Shown piece by piece: positions 32,966-42,490 of a DNA stretch of 64,000 nt. The stretch comes from Phycisphaerales bacterium (GTDB lineage: Bacteria > Planctomycetota > Phycisphaerae > Phycisphaerales > UBA1924). The position numbers and the translations under genes were made by a program. Under the pieces are notes generated by a model. The model was not told where the DNA came from, ran no database searches, and saw only the letters and a list, made by a program, of their open reading frames with translations. How positions within the stretch are numbered: the stretch's first letter is position 1; each line of letters begins with the position of its first letter. The stretch covers positions 28,609 to 92,608 of the forward strand of contig JAGQON010000015.1 of assembly GCA_020427395.1 (NCBI GenBank), in the 5' to 3' direction.

Positions 32966-34171
32966 TCAGGCACGCTCAAAGACCGTCGCGAGCCCCTGCC
33001 CGACACCAACACACAGAGACGCGATGCCCTTTCGTGCGTCGCGTCTTTTCATCTCGTGGAGGAGGGTGGTGACGATGCGAGCCCCCGAGCACCCGAGCGG
33101 ATGCCCGATGGCGATCGCGCCGCCGTTAACATTGAGCTTCGACTCATCGAGCCCAAGCTCACGAGCACACGCGACCGATTGGGCCGCGAACGCCTCGTTG
33201 AGTTCGATCAGGTCGATGTCACTCAGCGTCATTTTCGCACGATCGAGCGCCTTACGAATCGCGGGTACCGGCCCGACGCCCATGACCGATGGGTCAACAC
33301 CCGCCGAGGCGCTCGGACCAACGAACGCGAGCGGGGTGAGCCCGAGTGATTTCGCCTTCTCGGCCTCGATAATCAACAGCGCCGCCGCCCCGTCGTTGAC
33401 ACCCGACGAGTTGCCTGCGGTCACGGTGCCCGATTGGTCTTTGGAAAATGCCGGACGGAGCTTGGCGAGCTGCTCCATAGTGGTGTCGGGGCGCGGATGC
33501 TCATCGGTATCCATCACGATCGGATCGCCCTTCCGCTGCGGGATCTCCACAGGGACGATCTCATCATTGAAGAGCCCCTTCGCATGCGCAGCCGCCCATT
33601 TCTGCTGGCTGCTCAATGCGAACGCGTCCTGGTCAGCGCGGGAGATGTTGTGCTGGCGGGCAACATTTTCGGCCGTCTCACCCATCGCATAGGGGTGGTG
33701 CAGTTCTGAGAGCTTGGGATTGATAAACCGCCACCCGATCGAGGTGTCGTAGATCTGCTGCCCGCGGTCGAAGGCACTCTCAGCCTTGCTCACGACCATC
33801 GGCGCCCGGCTCATGGATTCCACGCCTCCGGCAACGAACACATCGCCGTGGCCTGCCTCGATCATGCGGGCTGCGATGTTGATCGCCTCAAGACCTGAGG
33901 CACAAAGCCGGTTCACGGTCGAGCCGGGCACACTCGTTGGCAGCCCGGCAAGCAGTGCCGACATTCGGGCTACATTGCGGTTGTCCTCGCCCGCTTGGTT
34001 CGCGGCCCCCATGTAAACATCGTCAATCAGAGCCGGATCGATGCTGGTGCGATCAACAACGGCACGGATCACAAGTGCGGCCAGATCGTCCGGGCGAACG
34101 AAACTCAGGGCCCCCGCATATCGACCGATCGGGGTTCGCAGGGCACAGACGACAGCGGCTCTTCTTTGCAT
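32966..34171 (-). CDS. pcaF: 3-oxoadipyl-CoA thiolase (PcaF/PaaJ-like acetyl-CoA acyltransferase)
   Basis: A 401-residue thiolase that would cleave 3-oxoadipyl-CoA with CoA to acetyl-CoA and succinyl-CoA. Catalytic Cys90 ([10 protein letters not shown]), His357 ([10 protein letters not shown]) and Cys387 (LCVGVGQG) are present. The blocks [20 protein letters not shown] ([18 protein letters not shown]), [51 protein letters not shown] and [16 protein letters not shown] closely resemble 3-oxoadipyl-CoA thiolases as I remember them, rather than acetoacetyl-CoA thiolases. It is convergent with the aminotransferase gene; their stop codons abut as TGATCA, leaving no intergenic base. Confidence 0.88.
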   Translation of the reverse strand: MQRRAAVVCALRTPIGRYAGALSFVRPDDLAALVIRAVVDRTSIDPALIDDVYMGAANQAGEDNRNVARMSALLAGLPTSVPGSTVNRLCASGLEAINIAARMIEAGHGDVFVAGGVESMSRAPMVVSKAESAFDRGQQIYDTSIGWRFINPKLSELHHPYAMGETAENVARQHNISRADQDAFALSSQQKWAAAHAKGLFNDEIVPVEIPQRKGDPIVMDTDEHPRPDTTMEQLAKLRPAFSKDQSGTVTAGNSSGVNDGAAALLIIEAEKAKSLGLTPLAFVGPSASAGVDPSVMGVGPVPAIRKALDRAKMTLSDIDLIELNEAFAAQSVACARELGLDESKLNVNGGAIAIGHPLGCSGARIVTTLLHEMKRRDARKGIASLCVGVGQGLATVFERA

Positions 34172-34260
34172 CCCGAATTATACGCGGCAAGTAAGCCGGC
34201 TCCAAATCTGGTGGGTTGTGGCACAGTCCAAGGGATTGGCCCGGCGGGTATACTCGGACC

Positions 34261-35271
34261 ATGGAGCTCAGCGTGCTCATCCCGTCCTATCAGCGACCCG
34301 AGAAGCTCCTCCGATGCCTTCATCAACTGCTGCCGCAGCTGGATTCTTCCCGGCATGAGATCTTTGTCGGAATCGACGGCGGCGAGAACCCCGGGCTCCC
34401 GGATTCGATACAGGATCAGATCCGGATCAATCTGTTCGAGAAGATCGGCTACATCGCCGTGCGTCAGGCACTCATGGAGCAAGCCCGCGGACGCGTCGTG
34501 CTCTGGCTTAACGACGATTCGTACGCCAGCTCTGGTTTCTTGGGTGCCCATCTCAGAGCACATGTCGGCCCCAAAGCACGCATCGTGATCGGCCGAACGA
34601 GTTGGAAGCCTGTTCAGCAGCCGACGCTCTTCGATCGGGTCGTGCATGAAACGGATCTCGTCTTCTTCGGGCAACCGCAGGCCGCGCAATCAACCGGGCT
34701 GGGCTTTCGCGATTGCTATGGGCTCAATATGTCCTTCCCAAGATCACTCGCAGAGCAGGTCGGAGGGGTGCCTGACATGCCCGATGTGTACGGCTACGAC
34801 GACATCGAACTGGCATACCGGATGATCCACAACGGCGCTGATGTGATCTTTGAACCCGGTGCCGAGATCGTGCACGATCATCGCTACGACCCGGTCTCGG
34901 TCCACCGTCGAGAGTATCTGCTCGGCCGGGCGGCATTCGCCTACGCGCAGGTCAATCCGCAGTTCACACAGGACCTCCTCGGCATCGATCTGTGCTCAAC
35001 TGATACTGCAAGCCGGTTTGAGATGGCCATCGAGTTGTCCTGGCGCGACGCGTTGCGGATCGAGAAGCGATTCCTCGCACTCGATCTGCTCCCGCCCGAC
35101 TCGGTTAGTGCCGATCTGATCCAGATGATCCCCGAGCACTGGGTATTGCTCAAGCGGTTGCTGTGGCGATGGGGCGTGCTGGATGCAGCCCGCGGGATCG
35201 GTCCGCGATGGTCGCTGCTTCGTGAAACTTCACCCGAGTCTGTGCTGAAACCGATCGCGAATCCGGTATAG
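34261..35271 (+). CDS. Family 2 glycosyltransferase
   Basis: A 336-residue cytosolic glycosyltransferase-like protein. ATG 34261 begins directly at the GT-A strand [23 protein letters not shown]; the open frame further upstream lacks family sequence. LLNDDSYA-like [13 protein letters not shown] is the DxD-type sugar-nucleotide/metal site, and [36 protein letters not shown] is the typical acceptor-side block with the ED-like Asp. The C-terminal 100 residues are helical without membrane spans. Donor and acceptor are unknown. It is 7 bases upstream of the TIM-barrel isomerase gene. Confidence 0.85.
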   Translation: MELSVLIPSYQRPEKLLRCLHQLLPQLDSSRHEIFVGIDGGENPGLPDSIQDQIRINLFEKIGYIAVRQALMEQARGRVVLWLNDDSYASSGFLGAHLRAHVGPKARIVIGRTSWKPVQQPTLFDRVVHETDLVFFGQPQAAQSTGLGFRDCYGLNMSFPRSLAEQVGGVPDMPDVYGYDDIELAYRMIHNGADVIFEPGAEIVHDHRYDPVSVHRREYLLGRAAFAYAQVNPQFTQDLLGIDLCSTDTASRFEMAIELSWRDALRIEKRFLALDLLPPDSVSADLIQMIPEHWVLLKRLLWRWGVLDAARGIGPRWSLLRETSPESVLKPIANPV

Positions 35272-35278
35272 TGGTCGC

Positions 35279-36214
35279 ATGAAAACCAACTTGACCCGCC
35301 GCGAATCGCTCAAGGCGATCGGGGCATTCAGCCTGCTCTCCGCTATATCCCCGAACCTGCGAGCCGCGATGCGAGCCGATACACCCCTCTTCCGGATTTC
35401 GCTCGCCCAGTGGTCGCTCCACAAGCTGCTCTATGCCAATGAGATCACGAACCTCGATTTTGCTGGTGAGGCCCGAGCGATGGGCTTCGACGCGATCGAG
35501 TATGTCAACTCGTTCTTCAAGGACAAGGCTGAGGACGCGGGATATCTCCGAGAGATGAACGCTCGGGCGGCGGACAATGGCGTCACCCAGCTCCTGATCA
35601 TGTGTGACGGTGAGGGCGCACTTGGTGATGCGGATGCCGATCAGCGTACAAAGGCGGTCGAAAACCACCATAAGTGGGTCCGGGCCGCCAAGACGCTGGG
35701 TTGTCATTCCATCCGGGTCAACGCAGCCAGTGGCGGGAGTTACGAGGAGCAGCAGAAGCTGGCCGCCGATGGGCTCCGTCGGCTGACCGAGTATGCCCAG
35801 CCGTACGGTATCAATGTCATCGTCGAGAACCACGGCGGATACTCATCCAACGGCGAGTGGCTCTCAGGGGTCATGCGCCGCGTCGATCACCCGATGTGCG
35901 GCACGCTCCCGGACTTTGGCAACTTCTGCATGGACTGGTCACGCTCGGCGGAGCCCGATGCCTGGTACGACCGCTACAAGGGCACAGGCGAGCTCATGCC
36001 CTTTGCCAAGGCGGTCAGTGCCAAATCGCACGAGTTTGATGAGCAGGGCAATGAGACGGGCACGGACTACCGACGCATGATGAAGGTTGTGCTCGACAGT
36101 GGGTATTGTGGCTGGGTCGGTGTCGAGTATGAAGGAAGCAAGCACGCACCGCGTGACGGGAGCGTGCTGACCCGGAAGCTGCTTGAGACCATCCGAGAAG
36201 AAATGTCCGCCTGA
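35279..36214 (+). CDS. Tat-exported sugar phosphate isomerase/epimerase-like TIM-barrel protein
   Basis: A 311-residue protein of the xylose isomerase-like/AP endonuclease 2 family. A twin-arginine signal ([12 protein letters not shown], Arg7-Arg8) precedes the barrel. Barrel blocks: [67 protein letters not shown] (metal Glu), [12 protein letters not shown] (metal Asp), [11 protein letters not shown] (metal Glu). Members of this group isomerise or cleave sugars and 3-keto-sugars; the exact reaction is unknown. The stop codon abuts that of the convergent heme protein gene. Confidence 0.85.
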   Translation: MKTNLTRRESLKAIGAFSLLSAISPNLRAAMRADTPLFRISLAQWSLHKLLYANEITNLDFAGEARAMGFDAIEYVNSFFKDKAEDAGYLREMNARAADNGVTQLLIMCDGEGALGDADADQRTKAVENHHKWVRAAKTLGCHSIRVNAASGGSYEEQQKLAADGLRRLTEYAQPYGINVIVENHGGYSSNGEWLSGVMRRVDHPMCGTLPDFGNFCMDWSRSAEPDAWYDRYKGTGELMPFAKAVSAKSHEFDEQGNETGTDYRRMMKVVLDSGYCGWVGVEYEGSKHAPRDGSVLTRKLLETIREEMSA

Positions 36215-36988
36215 TTATTCGGCTGTGGCCTTGCCGCCAGGCAGTAGACAGTCGACGATGACAATGAGCCCGAGCAGGGTTGTGCCGGCCGCGTAGATTG
36301 CGCCGCCGGCGACCACCGCGTAGGCGAAGGGCGCGTAATCACGAGTGATCCACCACCCGGCCATATCGACCAGGAGCCCGAGCCCGGCAACGAAAGTGAT
36401 CAGCCCGGTCAGACCCATCCAGAACCGCGTGCAAACCGCGAGCCATGCGATCACGATCAGGATGATCGCCATGCTGGGGGCGTGCGCGTGCTGGCTCATC
36501 GCGACGATGTTGGTCCCCGCTGGCTGGATGTCCTTCGAATAGGCGATGCCCTGGATGTCATCCCAGTATTCGAGTGGCACACTGGGTAGTGTGTTTTCAC
36601 CCGATGCTGCACGGCTGTGGCAGTCGAGGCAGTTGAACGCAATGATCTCGGACGGCGCGTTCTCGCCGAGGTCGAGGTTGTCGTAATCCTGCGACAATCG
36701 ATCTCCGCGTAGCCACTCAAGCAGCGCATCACGCTCGGGGTCGGAGAGGTTCTCCGGGTGGCCTTCTTCGAGGGCTTGGATCAGCGGAGAGGGGGACTGC
36801 ACGCCGTGGTACGCGCCGATGATGTCGTTCATCGTGAGCCCGGGTTCCTCATCGCGGTTGTCGTAATGCCAGCTCAAGTGCAGACCCGAGACGATGTAGC
36901 CCCCAAGCAATGTGATCACCAGCAGGGCGATCCCGACCCGGAAGGAGTAGGGGAGCGTCCGGAGCAGAAAGGGATGTCGTTGTTTCAT
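36215..36988 (-). CDS. Membrane protein with a single c-type heme motif
   Basis: A 257-residue protein. ATG 36988 is chosen; the frame extends upstream into the oxidoreductase gene, which makes the longer form unlikely. An N-terminal span lies at about 17-37 (RVGIALLVITLLGGYIVSGL), then a soluble part with one CLDCH motif (120-124; AFNCLDCHSRAA), then about four further spans (SMAIILIVIAWLAVCTRFWMG, LITFVAGLGLLVDMAGWWI, AYAVVAGGAIYAAGTTLLGLIVIV). It is probably a membrane-anchored electron carrier. It follows the Tat-exported Gfo/Idh/MocA gene by 28 bases, so it may pass electrons from periplasmic oxidation to the membrane; that is inference. Confidence 0.75.
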   Translation of the reverse strand: MKQRHPFLLRTLPYSFRVGIALLVITLLGGYIVSGLHLSWHYDNRDEEPGLTMNDIIGAYHGVQSPSPLIQALEEGHPENLSDPERDALLEWLRGDRLSQDYDNLDLGENAPSEIIAFNCLDCHSRAASGENTLPSVPLEYWDDIQGIAYSKDIQPAGTNIVAMSQHAHAPSMAIILIVIAWLAVCTRFWMGLTGLITFVAGLGLLVDMAGWWITRDYAPFAYAVVAGGAIYAAGTTLLGLIVIVDCLLPGGKATAE

Positions 36989-37016
36989 ATCGCGTCCTGT
37001 GCGAGTGATGCGTGCC

Positions 37017-38243
37017 TTAGAGCCCGGAGAAGTTGATGTCCACGATGCCACGCTTCATCACGGCCTCGTTCGCGGCGATGCCGACGGCGGTCGCGCGGGC
37101 GGCCTCGCTGATTGAGCACGCAGGCGAGCCGCTGGTGGCGATCGCGTTGACCCAGTCCTCAAGCGCGTAATACACGCCCGGGTGCGGGAGCCCGATGCCC
37201 TCTTTGAGCTTGCCTTGCTCCGCGAGCTTGGTGGCTCCAGCGATCAGGGTGATGCCCTCGTCGTTGTGGAACTGTTGGCGGTTCGCGTAGACCTCCCAGC
37301 CCTGGGTGGGTGCGTCGGCCTCCTTGAACATCCAGCCGTGCGACCAGCCGAGCTTGATGGCTGCGTTGGAGCCGTAGAGAACTTCGTAGGTGCCGCCGTA
37401 CGAGTTTGCCAGCGACGCATCGTAGTGGATGGTCTGCTCGTCATCGAACATCAGCGTGCATGCGATGGTGTCAGGGACTTTGCGATCGTCACGCCAGTGG
37501 CGAACGCTGCCTGTGCCGAAGACCTTGACGGGGTACTTGTCGCTGTACCAGTGGAACACATCGAACTGCTGGGTGCCCCATTCCCCGGCCAGTCCATTTG
37601 ACCGATTGGGATCCAGCTTCCAGTTGAGGTCCTGATAGCGGGCCGAGTCATTACTCGGTGTGATCCAGTTGGTCTTGCGGTGTTGCTGTGCACGCATCGA
37701 CACAGGGTCACGGACCGAGTCGGTCTTGTAGAACCCGCGGGCGAGCTGGTAGACTGGGTTCGCACGACCCTGTAGGCCAGCCGCGATGACACCCTTGGCC
37801 CCTCGGGCGGCTTCGCTGATCGCGATGCAGTCTTCAAGCGTGTGGGCGAGCGGGCATTCGAGGTAGACATGCACGCCGGCATTGAAGCACTTGAGCGCCA
37901 CTTCGCGGTGGGTATGCGTCGATGTGGCGACGACTGCCGCATCGACCTTGCCCGAGCTGAGCATCTCATCGACCGTGTTGTACCCCTCCGCGCCCGAGGC
38001 ACGCCGAAGTCCTGCCGAGAGTCGACGCTCGTCGGTGTCACACATCGCGGTTACTTCAACATCGGTCAGCTTGGTCAGCTCGCCCAGGATCTCGCGTCCC
38101 TGGCGACCGACACCGATCACGCCGACGCGGAGCGTGGCGTTGAGCGAGTAGCTGCCGAATGCGCTGAGGTTCGGGACGAGTGCCATCGCGGCGACACCGC
38201 CCGCGGCATGGGTGAGGAATGTACGGCGATCGACATCGGTCAT
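37017..38243 (-). CDS. Tat-exported Gfo/Idh/MocA oxidoreductase with ECP in place of EKP
   Basis: A 408-residue NAD(P)-dependent oxidoreductase-like protein. A Tat signal (VDRRTFLTHAAGGVAAMALV, Arg6-Arg7) precedes the Rossmann domain (VGVIGVGRQG, about 40-49). The usual catalytic EKP reads Glu129-Cys130-Pro131 (VHVYLECPLAHT); the codon is an unambiguous TGC. The C-terminal domain contains GLAGEWGTQQFDVFHWY and the family-like YEVLYGSNAAIKLG. Loss of the Lys suggests altered catalysis or a different bound cofactor arrangement. It sits with the heme protein gene downstream and an ApbE flavinyltransferase gene upstream on the same strand. Confidence 0.88.
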   Translation of the reverse strand: MTDVDRRTFLTHAAGGVAAMALVPNLSAFGSYSLNATLRVGVIGVGRQGREILGELTKLTDVEVTAMCDTDERRLSAGLRRASGAEGYNTVDEMLSSGKVDAAVVATSTHTHREVALKCFNAGVHVYLECPLAHTLEDCIAISEAARGAKGVIAAGLQGRANPVYQLARGFYKTDSVRDPVSMRAQQHRKTNWITPSNDSARYQDLNWKLDPNRSNGLAGEWGTQQFDVFHWYSDKYPVKVFGTGSVRHWRDDRKVPDTIACTLMFDDEQTIHYDASLANSYGGTYEVLYGSNAAIKLGWSHGWMFKEADAPTQGWEVYANRQQFHNDEGITLIAGATKLAEQGKLKEGIGLPHPGVYYALEDWVNAIATSGSPACSISEAARATAVGIAANEAVMKRGIVDINFSGL

Positions 38244-38273
38244 GCGAAGGTCCTTCGAAAGTCATGGACTCGG

Positions 38274-39179
38274 TTAGTTGGAAATGGGATTGGTGAACAC
38301 GCCGAGCCGATCCCGAAGGTATGCGGAATCCGGTTCGGAGCTGCTGGTAAACATGGCGATTGAGCACCCGTGCTCGTGGAGCCGATCGATGAGTTCGGGG
38401 CGGACACTTAAGGCCGTGGAATAGGCGTCGGCGATCGCGGCGCTGGGGTGGGTGCAGGCAACGCGAACAATCGAGTTGCGGGCGGGCTGCAATGTGCTCG
38501 GGTCCATGATGTGCCCGTCATGTTGTGCATTAAGTCGCCCAGAATGCTCCGAAACGCCAAGGGAAGTAGAGCGGAGCCGGACATTGAGGCAGGGCTGATC
38601 CGAAACACGCACGCGCCAAGGATTGGTTTCATCCTGCAGGCCAAAGCCGAGGACCGAAGATGATCCGCCGTGCACAAAGGCATGGCGGATCTCGTAGGAT
38701 CGGAGTTCCTCCGCGATGAGGTCAAGGACAAAGCCCTTCGCGATCGCTCCGAAATCGAGCGATACCAGATCGTTGTTCCGGGTGATGCTCAGGGTGTCGT
38801 TGTCCAACGTGAACGCGTGACGCAGATCGATGTCGCTCGAGAGCACACCTTGGTCTTGGGTTCCACGGAAACCATGCAGATGCATGAGCGTCCCCGCAGA
38901 GATGTTGAACGCGCCGTCGGTCTCCTCGCAGATAAGCTCACACAACCGGAGCAGTTCGAACAGGTCTCGGTCAACACGCACCGGCACACCTGCCGGCGCG
39001 GTGTTGATCCTCGACGCGATCGATGCTGGCGAGAAGATGCTGAGGCGATCGTGCCAATCCTGGATCAGCTCGACCAGCTCATCCGCGACCGCTTCGATGC
39101 TGAAACGGTCATGCGGAGAGTCGGCCGAATCCAGAATCAGCTCAAATCGACAGCCCATCGCCTGGAGCGACCGGTGCAC
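38274..39179 (-). CDS. ApbE-family FAD:protein FMN transferase (first of two)
   Basis: About 301 residues from a GTG at 39179; an ATG at 39254 would overlap the preceding gene by 47 bases and adds no family sequence, but it cannot be excluded. ApbE blocks: LQAMGCRFELILDS at the N-terminus, LCEETDGAFNISAGTLMHLHGF, VSLDFGAIAKGFVLDLIAEEL (ordinarily DLGGIAKGYA), HAFVHGGSSSVLGFG and LRSTSLGVSEHSGR, HIMDPSTLQPA. The enzyme attaches FMN to Thr/Ser of exported flavoproteins. It lacks an obvious signal peptide with this start. It lies between two Tat-exported oxidoreductase genes, hinting that a flavoprotein partner acts in the same exported pathway. Confidence 0.78.
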   Translation of the reverse strand: MHRSLQAMGCRFELILDSADSPHDRFSIEAVADELVELIQDWHDRLSIFSPASIASRINTAPAGVPVRVDRDLFELLRLCELICEETDGAFNISAGTLMHLHGFRGTQDQGVLSSDIDLRHAFTLDNDTLSITRNNDLVSLDFGAIAKGFVLDLIAEELRSYEIRHAFVHGGSSSVLGFGLQDETNPWRVRVSDQPCLNVRLRSTSLGVSEHSGRLNAQHDGHIMDPSTLQPARNSIVRVACTHPSAAIADAYSTALSVRPELIDRLHEHGCSIAMFTSSSEPDSAYLRDRLGVFTNPISN

Positions 39180-39207
39180 GAGCCCGTCTGTGCCAGCGAC
39201 CTGAAAA

Positions 39208-40536
39208 TCAGGCCTTGCTTGCACGCATCTTGTCGGGATCGAAGGTGAATGCATGGCCTTCCCACATGGAACGGGTCGCGAGATCGACGGCGACCATGAC
39301 CTTGGATGCCAGATCGATGTTGCTCTTGGCGGCCTCACGCGAACGGATCGAGTCCAGCCAGTTCAGACGAAGCTGATCCTGGTCGTTCCCGATGTCCTCG
39401 CACTCGATCCGCTCGGAATCGATGTCGTCCACGAAGATCCGCTCGGGGCGGATCTCGCAGTGGCGTGAGTTGAGGTAGATGTTGGCCTTGTGACCACGGA
39501 CCATCGTCTCCAGACCCACTTCGTTGGCGGTGGAGCCGGCAATGACCATGGTGTGGCCGTCTTCGAACTGCACGGTGAGGTTGACCTGATCGTGGTTCTC
39601 CATGTCCTTGTCGATGACATGCGAACCGGTCGCGACTACGCGCACCGGCCAGCCGGCATCGAGCGAGAAGATCAGCGGTGTCATGACATGCACGAGCAGG
39701 TCGCCGATGATGCCGGTCGAGAAGTCCTTGTAGCGGCGCCAGCGGGCGTAAACCTTCGGATCCCACTCACGAGGGCCGAGGTGTCCGAGCCATGCATTCC
39801 AGTCGAGGTTGACACCTGGCTGCCAGCGATCGTCGATGCCGTAATAGTTCCACTCGCCGCTGGTCGAGTTTCGGCAGTAGCTGGTCTGCGACCAGACCGC
39901 CGGTCCGATGAGCCCGGACTTGATGATGTCGCGGGCTTTGTTGTACTTGGGCAGCATGATCGCTTGCGTACCAACCTGGAAGATCCGATCCGGGTTTGCC
40001 AGCACGACCTTGCGGACCGCGAGGGCCTGATCCAGGCGGAGCGTCATGGGCTTCTCGGTGTACACATCCTTGCCGGCGGTCAGCGCATCAATGATGTGCT
40101 GGGCGTGCCAGTGCTCAGGTGAGGCGATCAGCACCGCGTGGATGTCGTCACGCTTGAGCAGGTCGTGGTAGTTGCGGTACGCCGTGACTTCGATATTCTG
40201 CTTCTCCGCAGCGGCTTTCCTCGCGTCCTCTGCTTTGAGGTCGCATACATCGCAGACCGCGACGATCTGCGTGTTGGTCTTGCCCTGCTGAGCAAGCGAG
40301 ATGATCGAATGGAGGTGACCGCCGCCCATGCCACCGGTGCCGATGATGCCCATGCGGATCGGTTCGTCGGCCTTTGGGACTGACCCCTTGCGGCTGCTCA
40401 GGCTCGGAAGAATGTTCGCGGCCTCAATACTGCCGCTGGCGTGTGACCCAACAACCGCGGCCCCGGCGAGCGCAGCGGACTTGGCGAGAAACGAACGGCG
40501 GGAACCGCCCCGTGGTGGAGTGTTGTTCGTGGTCAT
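39208..40536 (-). CDS. Tat-exported Gfo/Idh/MocA oxidoreductase
   Basis: A 442-residue protein. ATG 40536 has AAGGA eight bases upstream and begins a Tat signal (GGSRRSFLAKSAALAGAAVVG, Arg13-Arg14); the longer frame adds no signal sequence. The Rossmann domain has RMGIIGTGGMGGGH (about 61-74) and intact Glu161-Lys162-Pro163 (DVYTEKPMTL). The C-terminal domain has NYYGIDDRWQPGVNLDWNAWLG and RWRRYKDFSTGIIGDLLVHVMTPL, typical of planctomycete members. It is divergent from the TIM-barrel/oxidoreductase pair at 40636. Confidence 0.9.
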   Translation of the reverse strand: MTTNNTPPRGGSRRSFLAKSAALAGAAVVGSHASGSIEAANILPSLSSRKGSVPKADEPIRMGIIGTGGMGGGHLHSIISLAQQGKTNTQIVAVCDVCDLKAEDARKAAAEKQNIEVTAYRNYHDLLKRDDIHAVLIASPEHWHAQHIIDALTAGKDVYTEKPMTLRLDQALAVRKVVLANPDRIFQVGTQAIMLPKYNKARDIIKSGLIGPAVWSQTSYCRNSTSGEWNYYGIDDRWQPGVNLDWNAWLGHLGPREWDPKVYARWRRYKDFSTGIIGDLLVHVMTPLIFSLDAGWPVRVVATGSHVIDKDMENHDQVNLTVQFEDGHTMVIAGSTANEVGLETMVRGHKANIYLNSRHCEIRPERIFVDDIDSERIECEDIGNDQDQLRLNWLDSIRSREAAKSNIDLASKVMVAVDLATRSMWEGHAFTFDPDKMRASKA

Positions 40537-40635
40537 GAGATGGTCCTTGGTCAGTGACGTCGGGAAAAGACTTTCCCGGGACGCCCAGAGTACCATGTTG
40601 CTACACGATTGCAATACCCTCCAGCGGAGTTGTGG

Positions 40636-41469
40636 ATGATCAAAAGCATCGGAGTCTGTTCATGGTCCCTGCAGCCGCGTGATCAAGCGGATCTCATCGA
40701 GAAGCTCACGCAATGTGGCATCCGACGAGCGCAGATCGCGCTCGAACCACTGATCGAAGATTCGTCGCAGCATGAGTTTGTGTTGTCCGCCATCGCTCAG
40801 GGTCGCATTGCGCTTTGCTCAGGGATGATGCAGACCGTAGGGGAAGACTACAGCACTCTCGAGTCCATCCGGGCAACCGGGGGGCTCCGGCCGGATCAGC
40901 ATTGGGAGGCAAATCGCGCCATTGCAACACGATGCGCTGATCTCGCACAGCAACTTGGGCTCAAGCTCGTCACACTCCATGCCGGCTTCATCCCTGAGGG
41001 AAATGCCCTAGACGAACAAGTGATGATCGGCCGGCTCTGCACAACCGCCGAGATCTTCAACGCCAAAGGGATCACACTCGGGCTGGAAACCGGGCAGGAA
41101 ACTTCCGACACCCTGATCGGGGTGTTATCCACAATTGTGGATAGAGTTGATGTTGCGGTCAACTTTGACCCGGCAAACATGATCCTGTACGGCATGGGTG
41201 ATCCAATCCAAGCACTCCGAGCACTGAGCCCCTACACCGCCCAGATTCACATGAAAGATGCGATCGCCACGCAAGTACCCGGGACATGGGGCAGCGAGGT
41301 TGCGGCGGGTCAGGGGCAGGTCGATTGGGATGCGTTGTTTGACATCGTTCATGCCATGGATCGTGAGATCGATGTGGTAATCGAGCGAGAAGCGGGCGAG
41401 CAGCGCGTCGAAGACATCCGGACCGCGGCGGCGCTTGCGCAAAGTCAGATCGAGCGGGTGCGGTCATGA
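40636..41469 (+). CDS. Cytoplasmic sugar isomerase/epimerase-like TIM-barrel protein
   Basis: A 277-residue xylose isomerase-like protein without a signal peptide. ATG 40636 follows a GGAG; the frame's earlier start at 40609 adds nine residues of no family character. Barrel blocks: IGVCSWSLQPRDQADLIEKL, LKLVTLHAGFIPEG, ITLGLETGQETSD (metal Glu), VAVNFDPANMILYGMGDP (metal Asp), AQIHMKDAI, IDVVIEREAGEQ (metal Glu). It overlaps the following Gfo/Idh/MocA gene (ATGA), a pairing that is typical of keto-sugar and inositol-type pathways. Substrate unknown. Confidence 0.85.
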   Translation: MIKSIGVCSWSLQPRDQADLIEKLTQCGIRRAQIALEPLIEDSSQHEFVLSAIAQGRIALCSGMMQTVGEDYSTLESIRATGGLRPDQHWEANRAIATRCADLAQQLGLKLVTLHAGFIPEGNALDEQVMIGRLCTTAEIFNAKGITLGLETGQETSDTLIGVLSTIVDRVDVAVNFDPANMILYGMGDPIQALRALSPYTAQIHMKDAIATQVPGTWGSEVAAGQGQVDWDALFDIVHAMDREIDVVIEREAGEQRVEDIRTAAALAQSQIERVRS

Positions 41470-42485
41470 GCGATCCGGTCCGCGTTGCGATCATCGGTTT
41501 CGGTTTCATGGGACGCACGCACGCCCGCGCCTATCAGCTCGCGAGCAGGGACGGCTACCCGTGCAAGCTCGTCGCGATCGCGGACAGTTCGCTGTGTTCG
41601 CTCGCGGATGCCGATCAGCAATCGGGCAACCTCGAAACCGGCGGACATACGCTCGATCTTGAATCAGTCGAGCTACATAACGAGGCGAGCACGATCTTCG
41701 CCGACCCTTCGATCGAACTCGTCTCGGTCTGCACCCACACCGATACGCATGTCGAGCTTGCGATTGCGGCACTCCAAGCGGGCAAGCATGTGCTCGTCGA
41801 AAAACCAATCGCGATTAGCCCGGCTGAAGTTGAGCGACTCGCGCAGGCCGCGGATCGGAGTGATCGGGTCTGTATGCCCGCGATGTGCATGCGGTACTGG
41901 CCCGCGTGGGTGAAAATGAACGAGATGATTCGCACGCAGGCGTTCGGCCCGGTCCGCAGCGCCGAGTTCCACCGCCTCGGCTCTCGCCCGACATGGGCGG
42001 CCGACTTCTATGCCGACGAGGCACGATCGGGCGGTGCACTCTACGACCTGCATATCCACGACACGGACTTCATAGTGCACTGCTTCGGCGTCCCATCTGC
42101 CGTGACCACTTCGGGCGATGGGCTTCACCTGAGCTCGATCTATCACTATGAAGACGGCCCGGTCCATGTGCTTGCCCACGGTGCATGGGACCACCAGCCG
42201 AGCGTGGGGTTCCGGATGCGATGCACGATCGTGTTCGAGCAGGCGACACTGGACTTCGATATCAGCCGATCAGATCAACTCGTGCTCCACCGTGGGGATC
42301 AGTCTGAACCGATCGAGGTCGGTCCGCTGACCGGTTACGATGGTGAGATTCGCGCGATCATCGATCAGATCGCTGGACGAGCCAATACCGCGACTCCGAT
42401 GCGAGACGCGGCCATCGTGGCCGGCGTGCTTGAATCCGAGCGTCAGAGCATACTAAAGGGGCAAACGGTCACAATCCCGAGCTAG
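41466..42485 (+). CDS. Cytoplasmic Gfo/Idh/MocA oxidoreductase
   Basis: A 339-residue enzyme without a signal peptide. It has VRVAIIGFGFMGRTHARAY at the N-terminus, Glu112-Lys113-Pro114 (HVLVEKPIAIS) and a C-terminal domain with GGALYDLHIHDTDFIVHCFG, the catalytic-type DxxxHD/H pair of the family. It is translationally coupled to the TIM-barrel gene upstream. It probably oxidises or reduces one hydroxyl of a sugar or polyol using NAD(P); substrate not determined. Confidence 0.9.
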   Translation: MSDPVRVAIIGFGFMGRTHARAYQLASRDGYPCKLVAIADSSLCSLADADQQSGNLETGGHTLDLESVELHNEASTIFADPSIELVSVCTHTDTHVELAIAALQAGKHVLVEKPIAISPAEVERLAQAADRSDRVCMPAMCMRYWPAWVKMNEMIRTQAFGPVRSAEFHRLGSRPTWAADFYADEARSGGALYDLHIHDTDFIVHCFGVPSAVTTSGDGLHLSSIYHYEDGPVHVLAHGAWDHQPSVGFRMRCTIVFEQATLDFDISRSDQLVLHRGDQSEPIEVGPLTGYDGEIRAIIDQIAGRANTATPMRDAAIVAGVLESERQSILKGQTVTIPS

Positions 42486-42490
42486 AGAAA

